Shown here: positions 1 through 4,656 of the stretch, piece by piece
Layout of the letters: each line of letters starts with the position of its first letter
Position numbering within the stretch: the stretch's first letter is position 1
Source of the DNA: an uncultured Clostridia bacterium
Lineage (GTDB): Bacteria; Bacillota; Clostridia; Oscillospirales; Oscillospiraceae
Direction of reading: 5' to 3'
Assembly: GCA_946539175.1 (NCBI GenBank)
Contig: CAMNHH010000128.1
Span: 1-6,032 of the forward strand
DNA length: 6,032 nucleotides
Made by a program: the position numbers and the translations under genes
Notes under the pieces: model-generated
What the model was told of the DNA's origin: nothing
The model's input: only the letters and a program-made list of their open reading frames with translations
Database searches by the model: none

Positions 1-551
1 CCGCAGCCGTACTTCTCACCGCGGTCATAATAGATCTCAGAGCAGGGGCCGCAGGGGCCGGAGCCGTGCTCCCAGAAATTGTCCGCCTTGCCGAAACGGA
101 AAACCCGCTCGGGGGCAATGCCCTCCTGCTTGGTCCAGATCTCAAAGGCCTCTTCGTCGTTCTCGTAAATAGAGGGGTAAAGCCGGTCCTCCTCCAGGCC
201 GCAGACCTTGGTCAGAAATTCCCAGCTCCAGTGAATCGCTTCCTTTTTGAAGTAATCGCCAAAGGAGAAGTTGCCCAGCATCTCAAAATAAGTGCCGTGA
301 CGGGCGGTCTTGCCGATGTTTTCAATGTCGCCGGTGCGGATGCACTTCTGGCAGGTGCAGACCCGGCGGCGGGGGGGCTCCACCTCGCCCTTGAAGTAGG
401 GCTTCATGGGAGCCATGCCGGAGTTGATGAGCAGCAAGCTCTTGTCGTTCTGGGGGATCAGGGAGAAGGAGGGCAGCCGCAGGTGCCCCTTGCTCTCAAA
501 GTAGGAGAGAAACATCTCCCGCAGTTCGTTCAAGCCGTGATATTTTGCCAT
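1..551 (-). CDS. alaS: alanyl-tRNA synthetase, N-terminal part (cut by window edge)
   Basis: This class II aminoacyl-tRNA synthetase joins alanine to tRNA-Ala in the cytoplasm. The first 183 codons are present, out of roughly 870-880 in the family, so only the start of the catalytic domain is visible. Diagnostic segments are the LPSFSLIP stretch (residues 26-33), INSGMAPMKPYFKG (42-55), the KCIRTGDIENIG stretch (69-80), EMLGNFSFGDYF (90-101) and GPCGPCSEIYYDRGEKYGCG at the truncated end. The shorter RTGDIENIGKTARH form, rather than the GGKHNDLENVG form of E. coli, is what I would expect from Clostridia. The start is ATG at 551-549 with GGAGGT at 557-562, five bases upstream. The gene is led by a T-box riboswitch that reads alanine, which independently supports the identification. 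Confidence 0.97.
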   Translation of the reverse strand, partial: MAKYHGLNELREMFLSYFESKGHLRLPSFSLIPQNDKSLLLINSGMAPMKPYFKGEVEPPRRRVCTCQKCIRTGDIENIGKTARHGTYFEMLGNFSFGDYFKKEAIHWSWEFLTKVCGLEEDRLYPSIYENDEEAFEIWTKQEGIAPERVFRFGKADNFWEHGSGPCGPCSEIYYDRGEKYGC

Positions 552-556
552 TGTTT

Positions 557-562
557 ACCTCC
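557..562 (-). promoter_or_regulatory. ribosome binding site of alaS
   Basis: GGAGGT on the minus strand lies five bases upstream of the alaS ATG and fixes that start. It lies downstream of the T-box terminator, so it is transcribed only when the leader is read through. Confidence 0.9.
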
Positions 563-615
563 AAATTTCGATCGCAGGGACGGAGCTCCGCCGTCCGCGT
601 TTTTCTGACAACATG

Positions 616-649
616 AAAAAACACCCCACCCCGGAATAGGGGCGAAGTG
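616..649 (-). terminator. T-box-controlled intrinsic terminator upstream of alaS
   Basis: On the minus strand CACTTCGCCCC (649-639) pairs with GGGGTGGGGTG (632-622) across all 11 positions, three of them G-U wobbles, with a six-base loop TATTCC and then six T (621-616). This is the OFF state of the alaS leader; its 5' arm overlaps the 3' arm of the antiterminator. Confidence 0.93.
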
Positions 650-816
650 CCGCTGTACCACCCTAATTTGGTCTCTGCGCTCTGTAACGGGAGCCCCCGT
701 CCCGCTCCTCGCGGGCCGCTCGGAAGTGGCTGACCGGGTTTGAAACGCCGGGGCTCCCACCATCTCCCCGTTCGCTGCCGCCTCTTGACCGGTCTCGTTT
801 CCTCAACGCATTTAAC
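616..816 (-). promoter_or_regulatory. T-box riboswitch (alanine) in the alaS leader
   Basis: This transcribed leader senses uncharged tRNA-Ala and lets transcription continue into alaS when alanyl-tRNA is scarce. Stem I is visible: lower helix GGAA 802-799 with TTCC 725-722, upper helix CCGG 792-789 with CCGG 737-734, and an apical hairpin CGGGG 770-766 with CCCCG 753-749 whose loop carries the typical ATGGTG motif. The 3' side of the internal (specifier) loop holds GCC (730-728) followed by A, an alanine codon. The antiterminator at 664-638 pairs AGGG with CCCT and GCG with CGC around a seven-base bulge TGGTACA (660-654). TGGT can pair with the ACCA 3' end of tRNA-Ala. The final bulge base is A where the consensus TGGNACC has C. 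CCC of the antiterminator also belongs to the terminator stem, so the two folds exclude each other. Pairings were worked out by eye. The 5' end is estimated from the promoter. Confidence 0.95.
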
Positions 817-822
817 GCAACT

Positions 823-851
823 ATTATAAGGGCGTCGGGCGGGAATGTCAA
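823..851 (-). promoter_or_regulatory. SigA-type promoter of alaS
   Basis: On the minus strand TTGACA (851-846) and TATAAT (828-823) are separated by exactly 17 bases, so both hexamers match consensus perfectly. Transcription should begin near 816 and produce a leader of about 265 bases containing the T-box. The promoter lies between the end of the cad operon and alaS, so alaS does not depend on upstream transcription. Confidence 0.93.
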
Positions 852-874
852 GGTTTTTTTGCGTCAAAACGCGG

Positions 875-914
875 AGAAAACGGGATTTGAGGCTTTTCCC
901 CAAACCCCGTTTTC
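875..914 (-). terminator. intrinsic terminator of the metal-efflux operon
   Basis: Seven bases after the ATPase stop codon the minus strand carries GAAAACGGGGTTTGGGG (914-898), a loop AAAAG, and CCTCAAATCCCGTTTTC (892-876). All positions of the CGGGGTTTGGGG / CCTCAAATCCCG core pair on the minus strand because two positions are G-U wobbles; the same positions on the plus strand would be A-C mismatches. The structure therefore favours minus-strand transcripts. The U-tract is short (TTTTCT) and pairs with an A-tract on the other side, which is common in terminators. Confidence 0.75.
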
Positions 915-920
915 GGCTTC

Positions 921-2783
921 TCAGCGGCGCAGGGTCCGCATGGAGTTCAAAATGGCGATGACGGACACGCCCACGTCTCCGAAGACCGCCAGCCACATGT
1001 TGGCCAGACCCAGAGCGCCCAAAATCAGAATGATGAACTTCACAGCCAGGGCAAAGACGATGTTCTGCTTGACGATCCGCAGAGTCTTCCGGGCGATGGC
1101 GACGGCCACCGGCAGCTTTTGCAGATCGTCGTCCATGATGACCACGTCCGCCGCTTCAATGGCCGCGTCAGAGCCCAGAGAGCCCATGGCGATGCCCACG
1201 TCCGCCCGGGAGAGCACCGGCGCGTCGTTGAGCCCGTCGCCCACGTAACCGAGGGTCCGGCCCCGGGGCTGCTCCGCCAGCAGCGTTTCCAGCGCCGCCA
1301 CCTTGTCCTGGGGCAGCAGCTCCGCCTGCACCCGGTCCAGGCACAGAGCCCGGCCCACTGCCTCGGCGGCCTGTCTCCGGTCCCCGGAGAGCATGACGGT
1401 TTTCTCCACCCCGGCGGCCTTGACGGCCCGCAGGGCCTCCCCGGCGCCCTCCTTCAGACCGTCGGTGATCTGCAGCACACCCCGGTAGACGCCGCCCAGA
1501 GCCACGTAGACCAGGGTGCCCTCCAGCTGAGCGGGGGAGAAGTCCACGCCCCGCTCCCGCAGCAGCCGGGGGCTGCCCACCAGCAGCTCCTGTTCATCCA
1601 GAATGGCAAGGACGCCCTGTCCCGCGATTTCCTGCACCGCCTGGACCCGACTCAGCGCCGGGTCTTTGGCCCAGGCCTCCCGGATGGAGACGGCGATGGG
1701 ATGGTTGGAATAGCCCTCCCCCAGGGCCGCCAGCTCCAGCAGCTCCGCCTCGGAGCAGCCCGCGGGGTACAGGGCACTGAGCCGGAACTCCCCCTTGGTC
1801 AGGGTGCCGGTTTTGTCAAAGACCAGGGTAGACAGCTTGGCCATGGCCTCCAGGTAGTTGCTGCCCTTTACCAGGATGCCCTGCCGGGAGGCGGCGCCGA
1901 TGCCGCCGAAGAAGCCCAGGGGCACGGAGATCACCAGGGCGCAGGGACAGGACACCACCAGGAAGATGCAGGCCCGATGGATCCAGTCCCCCCAGCTCTG
2001 GCCGAAGAACAGCGGGGGGATCACCGCCAGCAGGGCGGCCCCGACGGTGACGATGGGAGTATAGTATCTGGCAAAACGGGTAATGAAGCTCTCCACCCGC
2101 GCCTTCCGGGAGGAGGCGTTTTCCACCAGCTCCAGGATCCGGGTCACGGTGGCGTCGGCATAGGCCTTGGCGGTGCGGACCCGCAGGGTGCCGCCGCCGT
2201 TGACGCAGCCGGAGATCAGCTCGCTGCCGGGCATGGCGGTCCGGGGCACGGACTCGCCGGTGAGGGCCGCCGTGTCGATCAGGGATTCGCCCTCGATGAC
2301 GATGCCGTCCAGCGGGATGCGCTCGCCGGGCTTCACCACGATGACGGAGCCCACGGGGACCTCCTCCGGGTCCGTCTCCTCCAGCCCCTCCGGGGTCTCC
2401 AGATTGGCGTACTCCGGTACGATGTCCATCAAGTCCGCGATGGACTTCCGGGACCTGCCCACCGCCACGCTCTGAAAGAGCTCGCCCACCTGGTAGAGCA
2501 GCATCACCGCCGCCGCCTCCGGATATTCGCCCACGCCGAAGGCCGCCAGGGTCGCCACCGCCATCAGGAAGTTCTCGTCAAAGACCTGACCATGGAGAAT
2601 GTGCTCCAGTGCCTCCAGGAGAATGTCCCAGCCGATGATCAGATAGGGCACCAGGAAAAGTCCCAGCTTCACCAGCCGATGCAGGGGCGCCAGGGTCCCC
2701 AGATGATCCAACACGATCAGGGCGATCAGCAGCAGCGCCGAGACAAGGATCCTGCATAAAGTCCACTTTTGTTTCTTTGTCAT
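921..2783 (-). CDS. cadA: P1B-type heavy-metal exporting ATPase (Zn/Cd/Pb, CadA/ZntA group)
   Basis: This membrane pump should use ATP to expel Zn(II), Cd(II) or Pb(II). It has 620 residues. In order it shows N-terminal hydrophobic helices (about 8-65), another helix pair (about 70-105), the actuator motif TGES (175-178), the membrane metal-site motif SCPCAL with CPC at 279-281, the phosphorylation motif DKTGT (Asp323), the SNHPIA motif of P1B pumps (His361), the GDGLND hinge (515-520), and two C-terminal helices with Lys583 and Asp603 in FGDVG. CPC together with this Lys and Asp is the signature of the Zn/Cd/Pb subgroup rather than the copper pumps. It lacks the N-terminal CxxC metal-binding domain found in many relatives; a separate HMA protein is encoded just upstream. 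ATG 2783 is preferred because GGAGAGG lies eight bases before it; an in-frame GTG at 2792 overlaps that site. Exact metal preference cannot be read from sequence. Confidence 0.95.
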   Translation of the reverse strand: MTKKQKWTLCRILVSALLLIALIVLDHLGTLAPLHRLVKLGLFLVPYLIIGWDILLEALEHILHGQVFDENFLMAVATLAAFGVGEYPEAAAVMLLYQVGELFQSVAVGRSRKSIADLMDIVPEYANLETPEGLEETDPEEVPVGSVIVVKPGERIPLDGIVIEGESLIDTAALTGESVPRTAMPGSELISGCVNGGGTLRVRTAKAYADATVTRILELVENASSRKARVESFITRFARYYTPIVTVGAALLAVIPPLFFGQSWGDWIHRACIFLVVSCPCALVISVPLGFFGGIGAASRQGILVKGSNYLEAMAKLSTLVFDKTGTLTKGEFRLSALYPAGCSEAELLELAALGEGYSNHPIAVSIREAWAKDPALSRVQAVQEIAGQGVLAILDEQELLVGSPRLLRERGVDFSPAQLEGTLVYVALGGVYRGVLQITDGLKEGAGEALRAVKAAGVEKTVMLSGDRRQAAEAVGRALCLDRVQAELLPQDKVAALETLLAEQPRGRTLGYVGDGLNDAPVLSRADVGIAMGSLGSDAAIEAADVVIMDDDLQKLPVAVAIARKTLRIVKQNIVFALAVKFIILILGALGLANMWLAVFGDVGVSVIAILNSMRTLRR

Positions 2784-2791
2784 AGCCAACA

Positions 2792-2798
2792 CCTCTCC
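2792..2798 (-). promoter_or_regulatory. ribosome binding site that fixes the cadA start
   Basis: GGAGAGG on the minus strand is eight bases upstream of ATG 2783-2781. The alternative in-frame GTG (2792-2790) overlaps it and so is unlikely to be the start. The site abuts the outer end of the AT-rich palindromic element. Confidence 0.8.
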
Positions 2799-2900
2799 AA
2801 ATTGAAAGTTGAAAATGTAAAATTGAAAATGAATGTGTTTTTCAGATCGTGATCTGAAAAACTCCGATAGTTTTCAACTTTCAATTTTCAATTTTCAACT
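2799..2900. repeat. AT-rich palindromic element with inverted repeat arms (MITE-like)
   Basis: This stretch of about 102 bp between the HMA gene and cadA is far more AT-rich than its surroundings. Its two ends, about 31 bp each (2800-2830 and 2870-2900 by eye), are inverted copies matching at roughly 25 of 31 positions, and several mismatches are A/G changes that would still pair as G-U in RNA. Each arm is itself built from short tandem units of the form TTGAAA with an extra A or G. In the middle is a perfect 26-bp palindrome (2837-2862). No ORF is contained. The inner end of the HMA coding sequence runs into the right arm. The shape suits a small non-autonomous mobile or dispersed palindromic repeat, but no target-site duplication is evident and I cannot test whether other copies exist in the genome. 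Confidence 0.7.
2837..2862. repeat. perfect 26-bp palindrome at the centre of the AT-rich element
   Basis: GTTTTTCAGATC (2837-2848), GT, then GATCTGAAAAAC (2851-2862) are exact inverted copies of 12 bp. On either strand the T-run is on the 5' side and the A-run on the 3' side of the stem, opposite to an intrinsic terminator, so it is probably not one. In the operon mRNA it would form a very stable stem between the second and third cistrons. Confidence 0.9.
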
Positions 2901-3112
2901 AAGATGCGGCAGCCTCTGTCCACCTTATCGCAGCATTTCTGCGCTTCGGCCAGGATCTCGTCAAAACGCTCGTCGTCGGCGTCCAGCGTCAGCTTCTGGG
3001 TCATGAAGTTCATGCTGGCGTCCCGGACGCCGGGAATCTTCTTGATGAGCGCCTCCATCTTTGCGGCGCAGTTGGCGCAGTCCAGCTCTTCCATCTTGAA
3101 TTTCTTTTTCAT
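2888..3112 (-). CDS. small heavy-metal-associated (HMA) domain protein
   Basis: This 74-residue cytoplasmic protein is essentially one HMA domain, the ferredoxin-like fold that binds a metal ion through a CxxC motif. The site is LDCANC (Asp11, Cys12, Cys15) followed by a helix, IPGVRDASMNF and a second strand QKLTLDAD (39-46), the usual order. Asp before the first Cys resembles the DCxxC of ZntA-type Zn/Cd/Pb domains rather than the MxCxxC of copper chaperones. Three further cysteines (60, 61, 68) lie near the C-terminus. The gene lies 36 bases after the ArsR gene and before cadA, whose product lacks this domain, so it probably supplies metal to the pump or acts as a detached regulatory domain (inference). 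ATG 3112 is chosen from GGAGGT at 3120-3125; an in-frame TTG at 3127 overlaps that site. The last three codons and stop lie in the AT-rich repeat, so the natural C-terminus may have been altered. Confidence 0.93.
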   Translation of the reverse strand: MKKKFKMEELDCANCAAKMEALIKKIPGVRDASMNFMTQKLTLDADDERFDEILAEAQKCCDKVDRGCRILVEN

Positions 3113-3119
3113 GAGATCG

Positions 3120-3125
3120 ACCTCC
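3120..3125 (-). promoter_or_regulatory. ribosome binding site that fixes the HMA protein start
   Basis: GGAGGT lies seven bases upstream of ATG 3112-3110. It rules against the upstream in-frame TTG at 3127, which overlaps the site. Confidence 0.85.
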
Positions 3126-3148
3126 AAAATTGTAGTTCGGGAACGCGT

Positions 3149-3526
3149 TCAGTCTTCCACGTCCTCCAGTACGTGCTCCATGCCCATGCGGCAGATGGTC
3201 CGCACATGCTCGTCCGCCAGGGAGTAGTAGATGACCCGCCCGGCCTTCCGGTATTTCACCAGGTTGGACTGCTTCAGAATCCGAAGCTGGTGGCTTACGG
3301 AGGACTTGCTCATGCCCAGCAGCACGGAGATGTCGCAGACGCACATCTCCGCCTCCATCAGGGCGTAGAGAATCTTCAGCCGGGTGGAGTCGCTGAAGAG
3401 CTTGAAGGTGTCTGCCAGATCCAGCAGGGTATCGTCGTCCGGCATGGTGCCCCGTACCCGGTCCACCACCTCCTGGTGAATCACCGTGCAGTCGGTCCGG
3501 TCCAGCTCCATATCGTAGAATTTCAC
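3149..3526 (-). CDS. ArsR/SmtB-family metal-sensing repressor (CadC/SmtB-like)
   Basis: This 125-residue winged-helix dimer should repress its own operon and release DNA on binding Zn, Cd or Pb. The core runs from LADTFKLFSDSTRLKILYAL (37-56) through the recognition helix SKSSVSHQLRILK (73-85) and the wing YRKAGRVIYYSL (92-103). Ligands for both classical metal sites can be placed. The alpha3N site has Cys13 and His17 (CxxxH, as in SmtB) with Cys62, Cys64 and Asp65 in the CVCD motif. The alpha5 site has Asp105, His107, His118 and Glu121, with the exact spacing of SmtB D104/H106/H117/E120. GTG at 3526 is taken as the start because AGGAGG at 3534-3539 lies seven bases upstream; a TTG at 3568 would run through the operator. 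It is the first gene of the operon and sits just below its probable operator. Confidence 0.95.
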   Translation of the reverse strand: MKFYDMELDRTDCTVIHQEVVDRVRGTMPDDDTLLDLADTFKLFSDSTRLKILYALMEAEMCVCDISVLLGMSKSSVSHQLRILKQSNLVKYRKAGRVIYYSLADEHVRTICRMGMEHVLEDVED

Positions 3527-3533
3527 AGCGGCG

Positions 3534-3539
3534 CCTCCT
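3534..3539 (-). promoter_or_regulatory. ribosome binding site that fixes a GTG start for the ArsR-type gene
   Basis: AGGAGG is seven bases upstream of GTG 3526-3524. There is no ATG in a better position before the conserved N-terminal metal ligands. Confidence 0.85.
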
Positions 3540-3541
3540 CT

Positions 3542-3571
3542 CAGTTGAATGGTTGAACGATTGTTCAACTG
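3542..3571. promoter_or_regulatory. probable operator of the ArsR-type repressor
   Basis: GTTGAAC (3552-3558) and GTTCAAC (3563-3569) form a perfect inverted repeat with a four-base centre, giving the TGAA-N6-TTCA pattern typical of Gram-positive ArsR/SmtB operators. A third half-site, CAGTTGAA (3542-3549), is an exact inverted match to TTCAACTG (3564-3571). The repeat lies just downstream of the -10 box, around and after the expected transcription start, where a bound dimer would block RNA polymerase. Confidence 0.85.
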
Positions 3572-3580
3572 TTTGATTGT

Positions 3581-3609
3581 ATTATAGCACGGGGAGCTGC
3601 GGATGTCAA
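3581..3609 (-). promoter_or_regulatory. SigA-type promoter of the metal-efflux operon
   Basis: On the minus strand TTGACA (3609-3604) and TATAAT (3586-3581) are exact consensus hexamers with a 17-base spacer. Such a strong promoter fits a gene set held off by a repressor. The start of transcription should be near 3574, immediately above the inverted repeat operator. Confidence 0.93.
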
Positions 3610-3618
3610 TAGGGAAGT

Positions 3619-3649
3619 AAAAAAAGGCGCGGTCCGTGGGAACCGCGCC
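3619..3649 (-). terminator. intrinsic terminator of the 253-residue unknown gene
   Basis: On the minus strand GGCGCGGT (3649-3642) pairs perfectly with ACCGCGCC (3633-3626) around an eight-base loop, followed by seven T (3625-3619). It begins eight bases after the stop codon and separates this gene from the metal operon promoter, whose -35 box is only 10 bases further on. Confidence 0.95.
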
Positions 3650-3656
3650 GATGGGG

Positions 3657-4418
3657 TCAGCCGGGGTAGAAGGCCTGGGTGGGGAAGTCCACCTGGGCGA
3701 AGAGGTCGCAGGGCTCGTCGGGGGTGCCGGGGTCGTCGGAGCAGCTGCGGTCCGGCATGGCCCAGGAGGCCGCGGGGATCAGAAGCTGAGCGCTCCGCTC
3801 CATCCGCACGGTGGAGAACTGGCCCAGGGTCACGAAGAGCTGCCGCCCGCCGTTCAGCACCGGCTCCTCCGGGAAGAGGGCCCGGACCGCCGGCGGGATC
3901 TCCGGCGAAGGGGCGGGGCCGTCACAGACCTCGCTCACCCGGGAGGAGAGCACCATGGGGTCCACAGCCTCCACCACGCAGTCGGGGGTGTGGGTCTGAT
4001 ACAGGGCGTCGGGCCGCAGTTCGTTGTCCGCGCTGGAGAATACCTTGGCCTGACTCTTGCCGCCAAAGAGCACCACCCGCTTGGAGAACACCGCCAGCCC
4101 CTCCAGGGGAGCGGGGCGGGTGACACCGGACATTGCCTCGCCGCTGACCCGGTAGAAAAAGCTGAGATCCGCGGTGAAGTGGCCGGGATTGTAGGCGATG
4201 GGGGCAACGTCAATGTAGATGTGGAGCAGCTCCGCGCTGCGGGCGCGGGCGTTGACGGCGCTCTCCAGGGCGGCCTGGGAGCTGCCGGTGAGATAGACCC
4301 GCAGATCCTCAATGCAGTCCTTGTCGATACAGGCGTCCTGGATCTGCTTGGTATGGACGCGGACAGCCTCCCGGTGTTCCGGTGCGGGGCGTCCGACGGA
4401 ATTGGGTTGATCCGGCAT
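3657..4418 (-). CDS. conserved-looking protein of unknown function, 253 residues
   Basis: I do not recognise a named family. The protein has no signal peptide or membrane segment and looks cytoplasmic. Residues 21-44 contain a charged, Cys-bearing segment, DACIDKDCIEDLRVYLT (Cys30, Cys35). Residues 63-130 look like a beta-rich domain: LLHIYIDVAPIAYNPGHF, then ADLSFFYRVSG, then GLAVFSKRVVLFGGKSQAKVF. A second stretch, VVEAVDPMVLSSRV (148-161), reads like a further strand pair. The C-terminal tail is acidic, with two Cys (226, 237), and ends DEPCDLFAQVDFPTQAFYPG. The overall impression is a soluble structural or scaffold-type protein of Clostridia, possibly spore-related, but that is a guess. 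ATG 4418 is chosen from AGGAGGG at 4425-4431; an upstream in-frame start at 4595 would add a GC-rich stretch of unlikely composition. It is monocistronic, with its own terminator. Confidence 0.85.
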   Translation of the reverse strand: MPDQPNSVGRPAPEHREAVRVHTKQIQDACIDKDCIEDLRVYLTGSSQAALESAVNARARSAELLHIYIDVAPIAYNPGHFTADLSFFYRVSGEAMSGVTRPAPLEGLAVFSKRVVLFGGKSQAKVFSSADNELRPDALYQTHTPDCVVEAVDPMVLSSRVSEVCDGPAPSPEIPPAVRALFPEEPVLNGGRQLFVTLGQFSTVRMERSAQLLIPAASWAMPDRSCSDDPGTPDEPCDLFAQVDFPTQAFYPG

Positions 4419-4424
4419 ATTGAT

Positions 4425-4431
4425 CCCTCCT
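4425..4431 (-). promoter_or_regulatory. ribosome binding site that fixes the start of the 253-residue unknown
   Basis: AGGAGGG lies six bases upstream of ATG 4418-4416. It favours this start over an in-frame extension reaching back through the GC-rich hairpin region to 4595. Confidence 0.85.
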
Positions 4432-4537
4432 TGCAATGCGAAAGCGTGGAGCTTTCTGTATATCTTATGCGACTGAATTACACTTTGTTCGGGATAGAGG
4501 GATCGGGAGGCAAGGCCCGGCCGCGTCCCGCCCGCGG

Positions 4538-4556
4538 CGGCGAGCGTTGCTCGCCG
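4538..4556. repeat. 8-bp perfect GC hairpin
   Basis: CGGCGAGC and GCTCGCCG are exact inverted copies with a three-base loop GTT. No T-run follows on either strand, so it is not an intrinsic terminator. If the minus-strand promoter near 4628-4656 is used, this hairpin lies in the 5' leader of the 253-residue gene. Confidence 0.8.
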
Positions 4557-4627
4557 GGTGCACCCCGCCCAAACGAGGCCGCAAGCCGGGCACAAATGAA
4601 AAAAATCGAACGCTTATGCGGATTTTG

Positions 4628-4656
4628 ATTGTAATTTTCCGAATCATGCGTTACAA
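4628..4656 (-). promoter_or_regulatory. possible divergent promoter for the 253-residue unknown
   Basis: Read on the minus strand, TTGTAA (4656-4651) and TACAAT (4633-4628) are again 17 bases apart. The start would be near 4621, giving a leader of about 200 bases that includes the GC-rich hairpins. No better SigA-like pair is visible closer to the gene. Confidence 0.5.

Noticed and set aside
496..996. Minus-strand frame running through the alaS leader
   Set aside because: It overlaps the promoter, T-box, terminator and the start of alaS in another frame, so it is a by-product of structured GC-rich RNA.
1119..2759. Open frame of 546 codons on the plus strand
   Set aside because: It lies antisense to the cadA-type ATPase, whose motifs are unmistakable. 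Its translation is a Gly/Gln/His/Arg-rich mixture typical of the reverse of GC-rich coding sequence, with no recognisable domain.
2837..2862. Intrinsic terminator inside the metal operon
   Set aside because: The T-run precedes the stem and the A-run follows it on both strands, opposite to what an intrinsic terminator needs.
2799..2900. CRISPR array or insertion sequence
   Set aside because: There are no regularly spaced direct repeats with unique spacers, and at about 100 bp it is too short to encode a transposase.
4500..4600. tRNA or other standard structured RNA
   Set aside because: No cloverleaf, no TTC-G-A T-loop in the right context, and no match that I recognise to SRP RNA, 6S RNA or RNase P.
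3636..4628. Plus-strand frame of 330 codons opposite the 253-residue unknown
   Set aside because: The minus frame has a ribosome site, a terminator correctly placed after its stop, and protein-like composition. The plus frame begins inside that terminator and has a Gly/Ala/His-rich translation.
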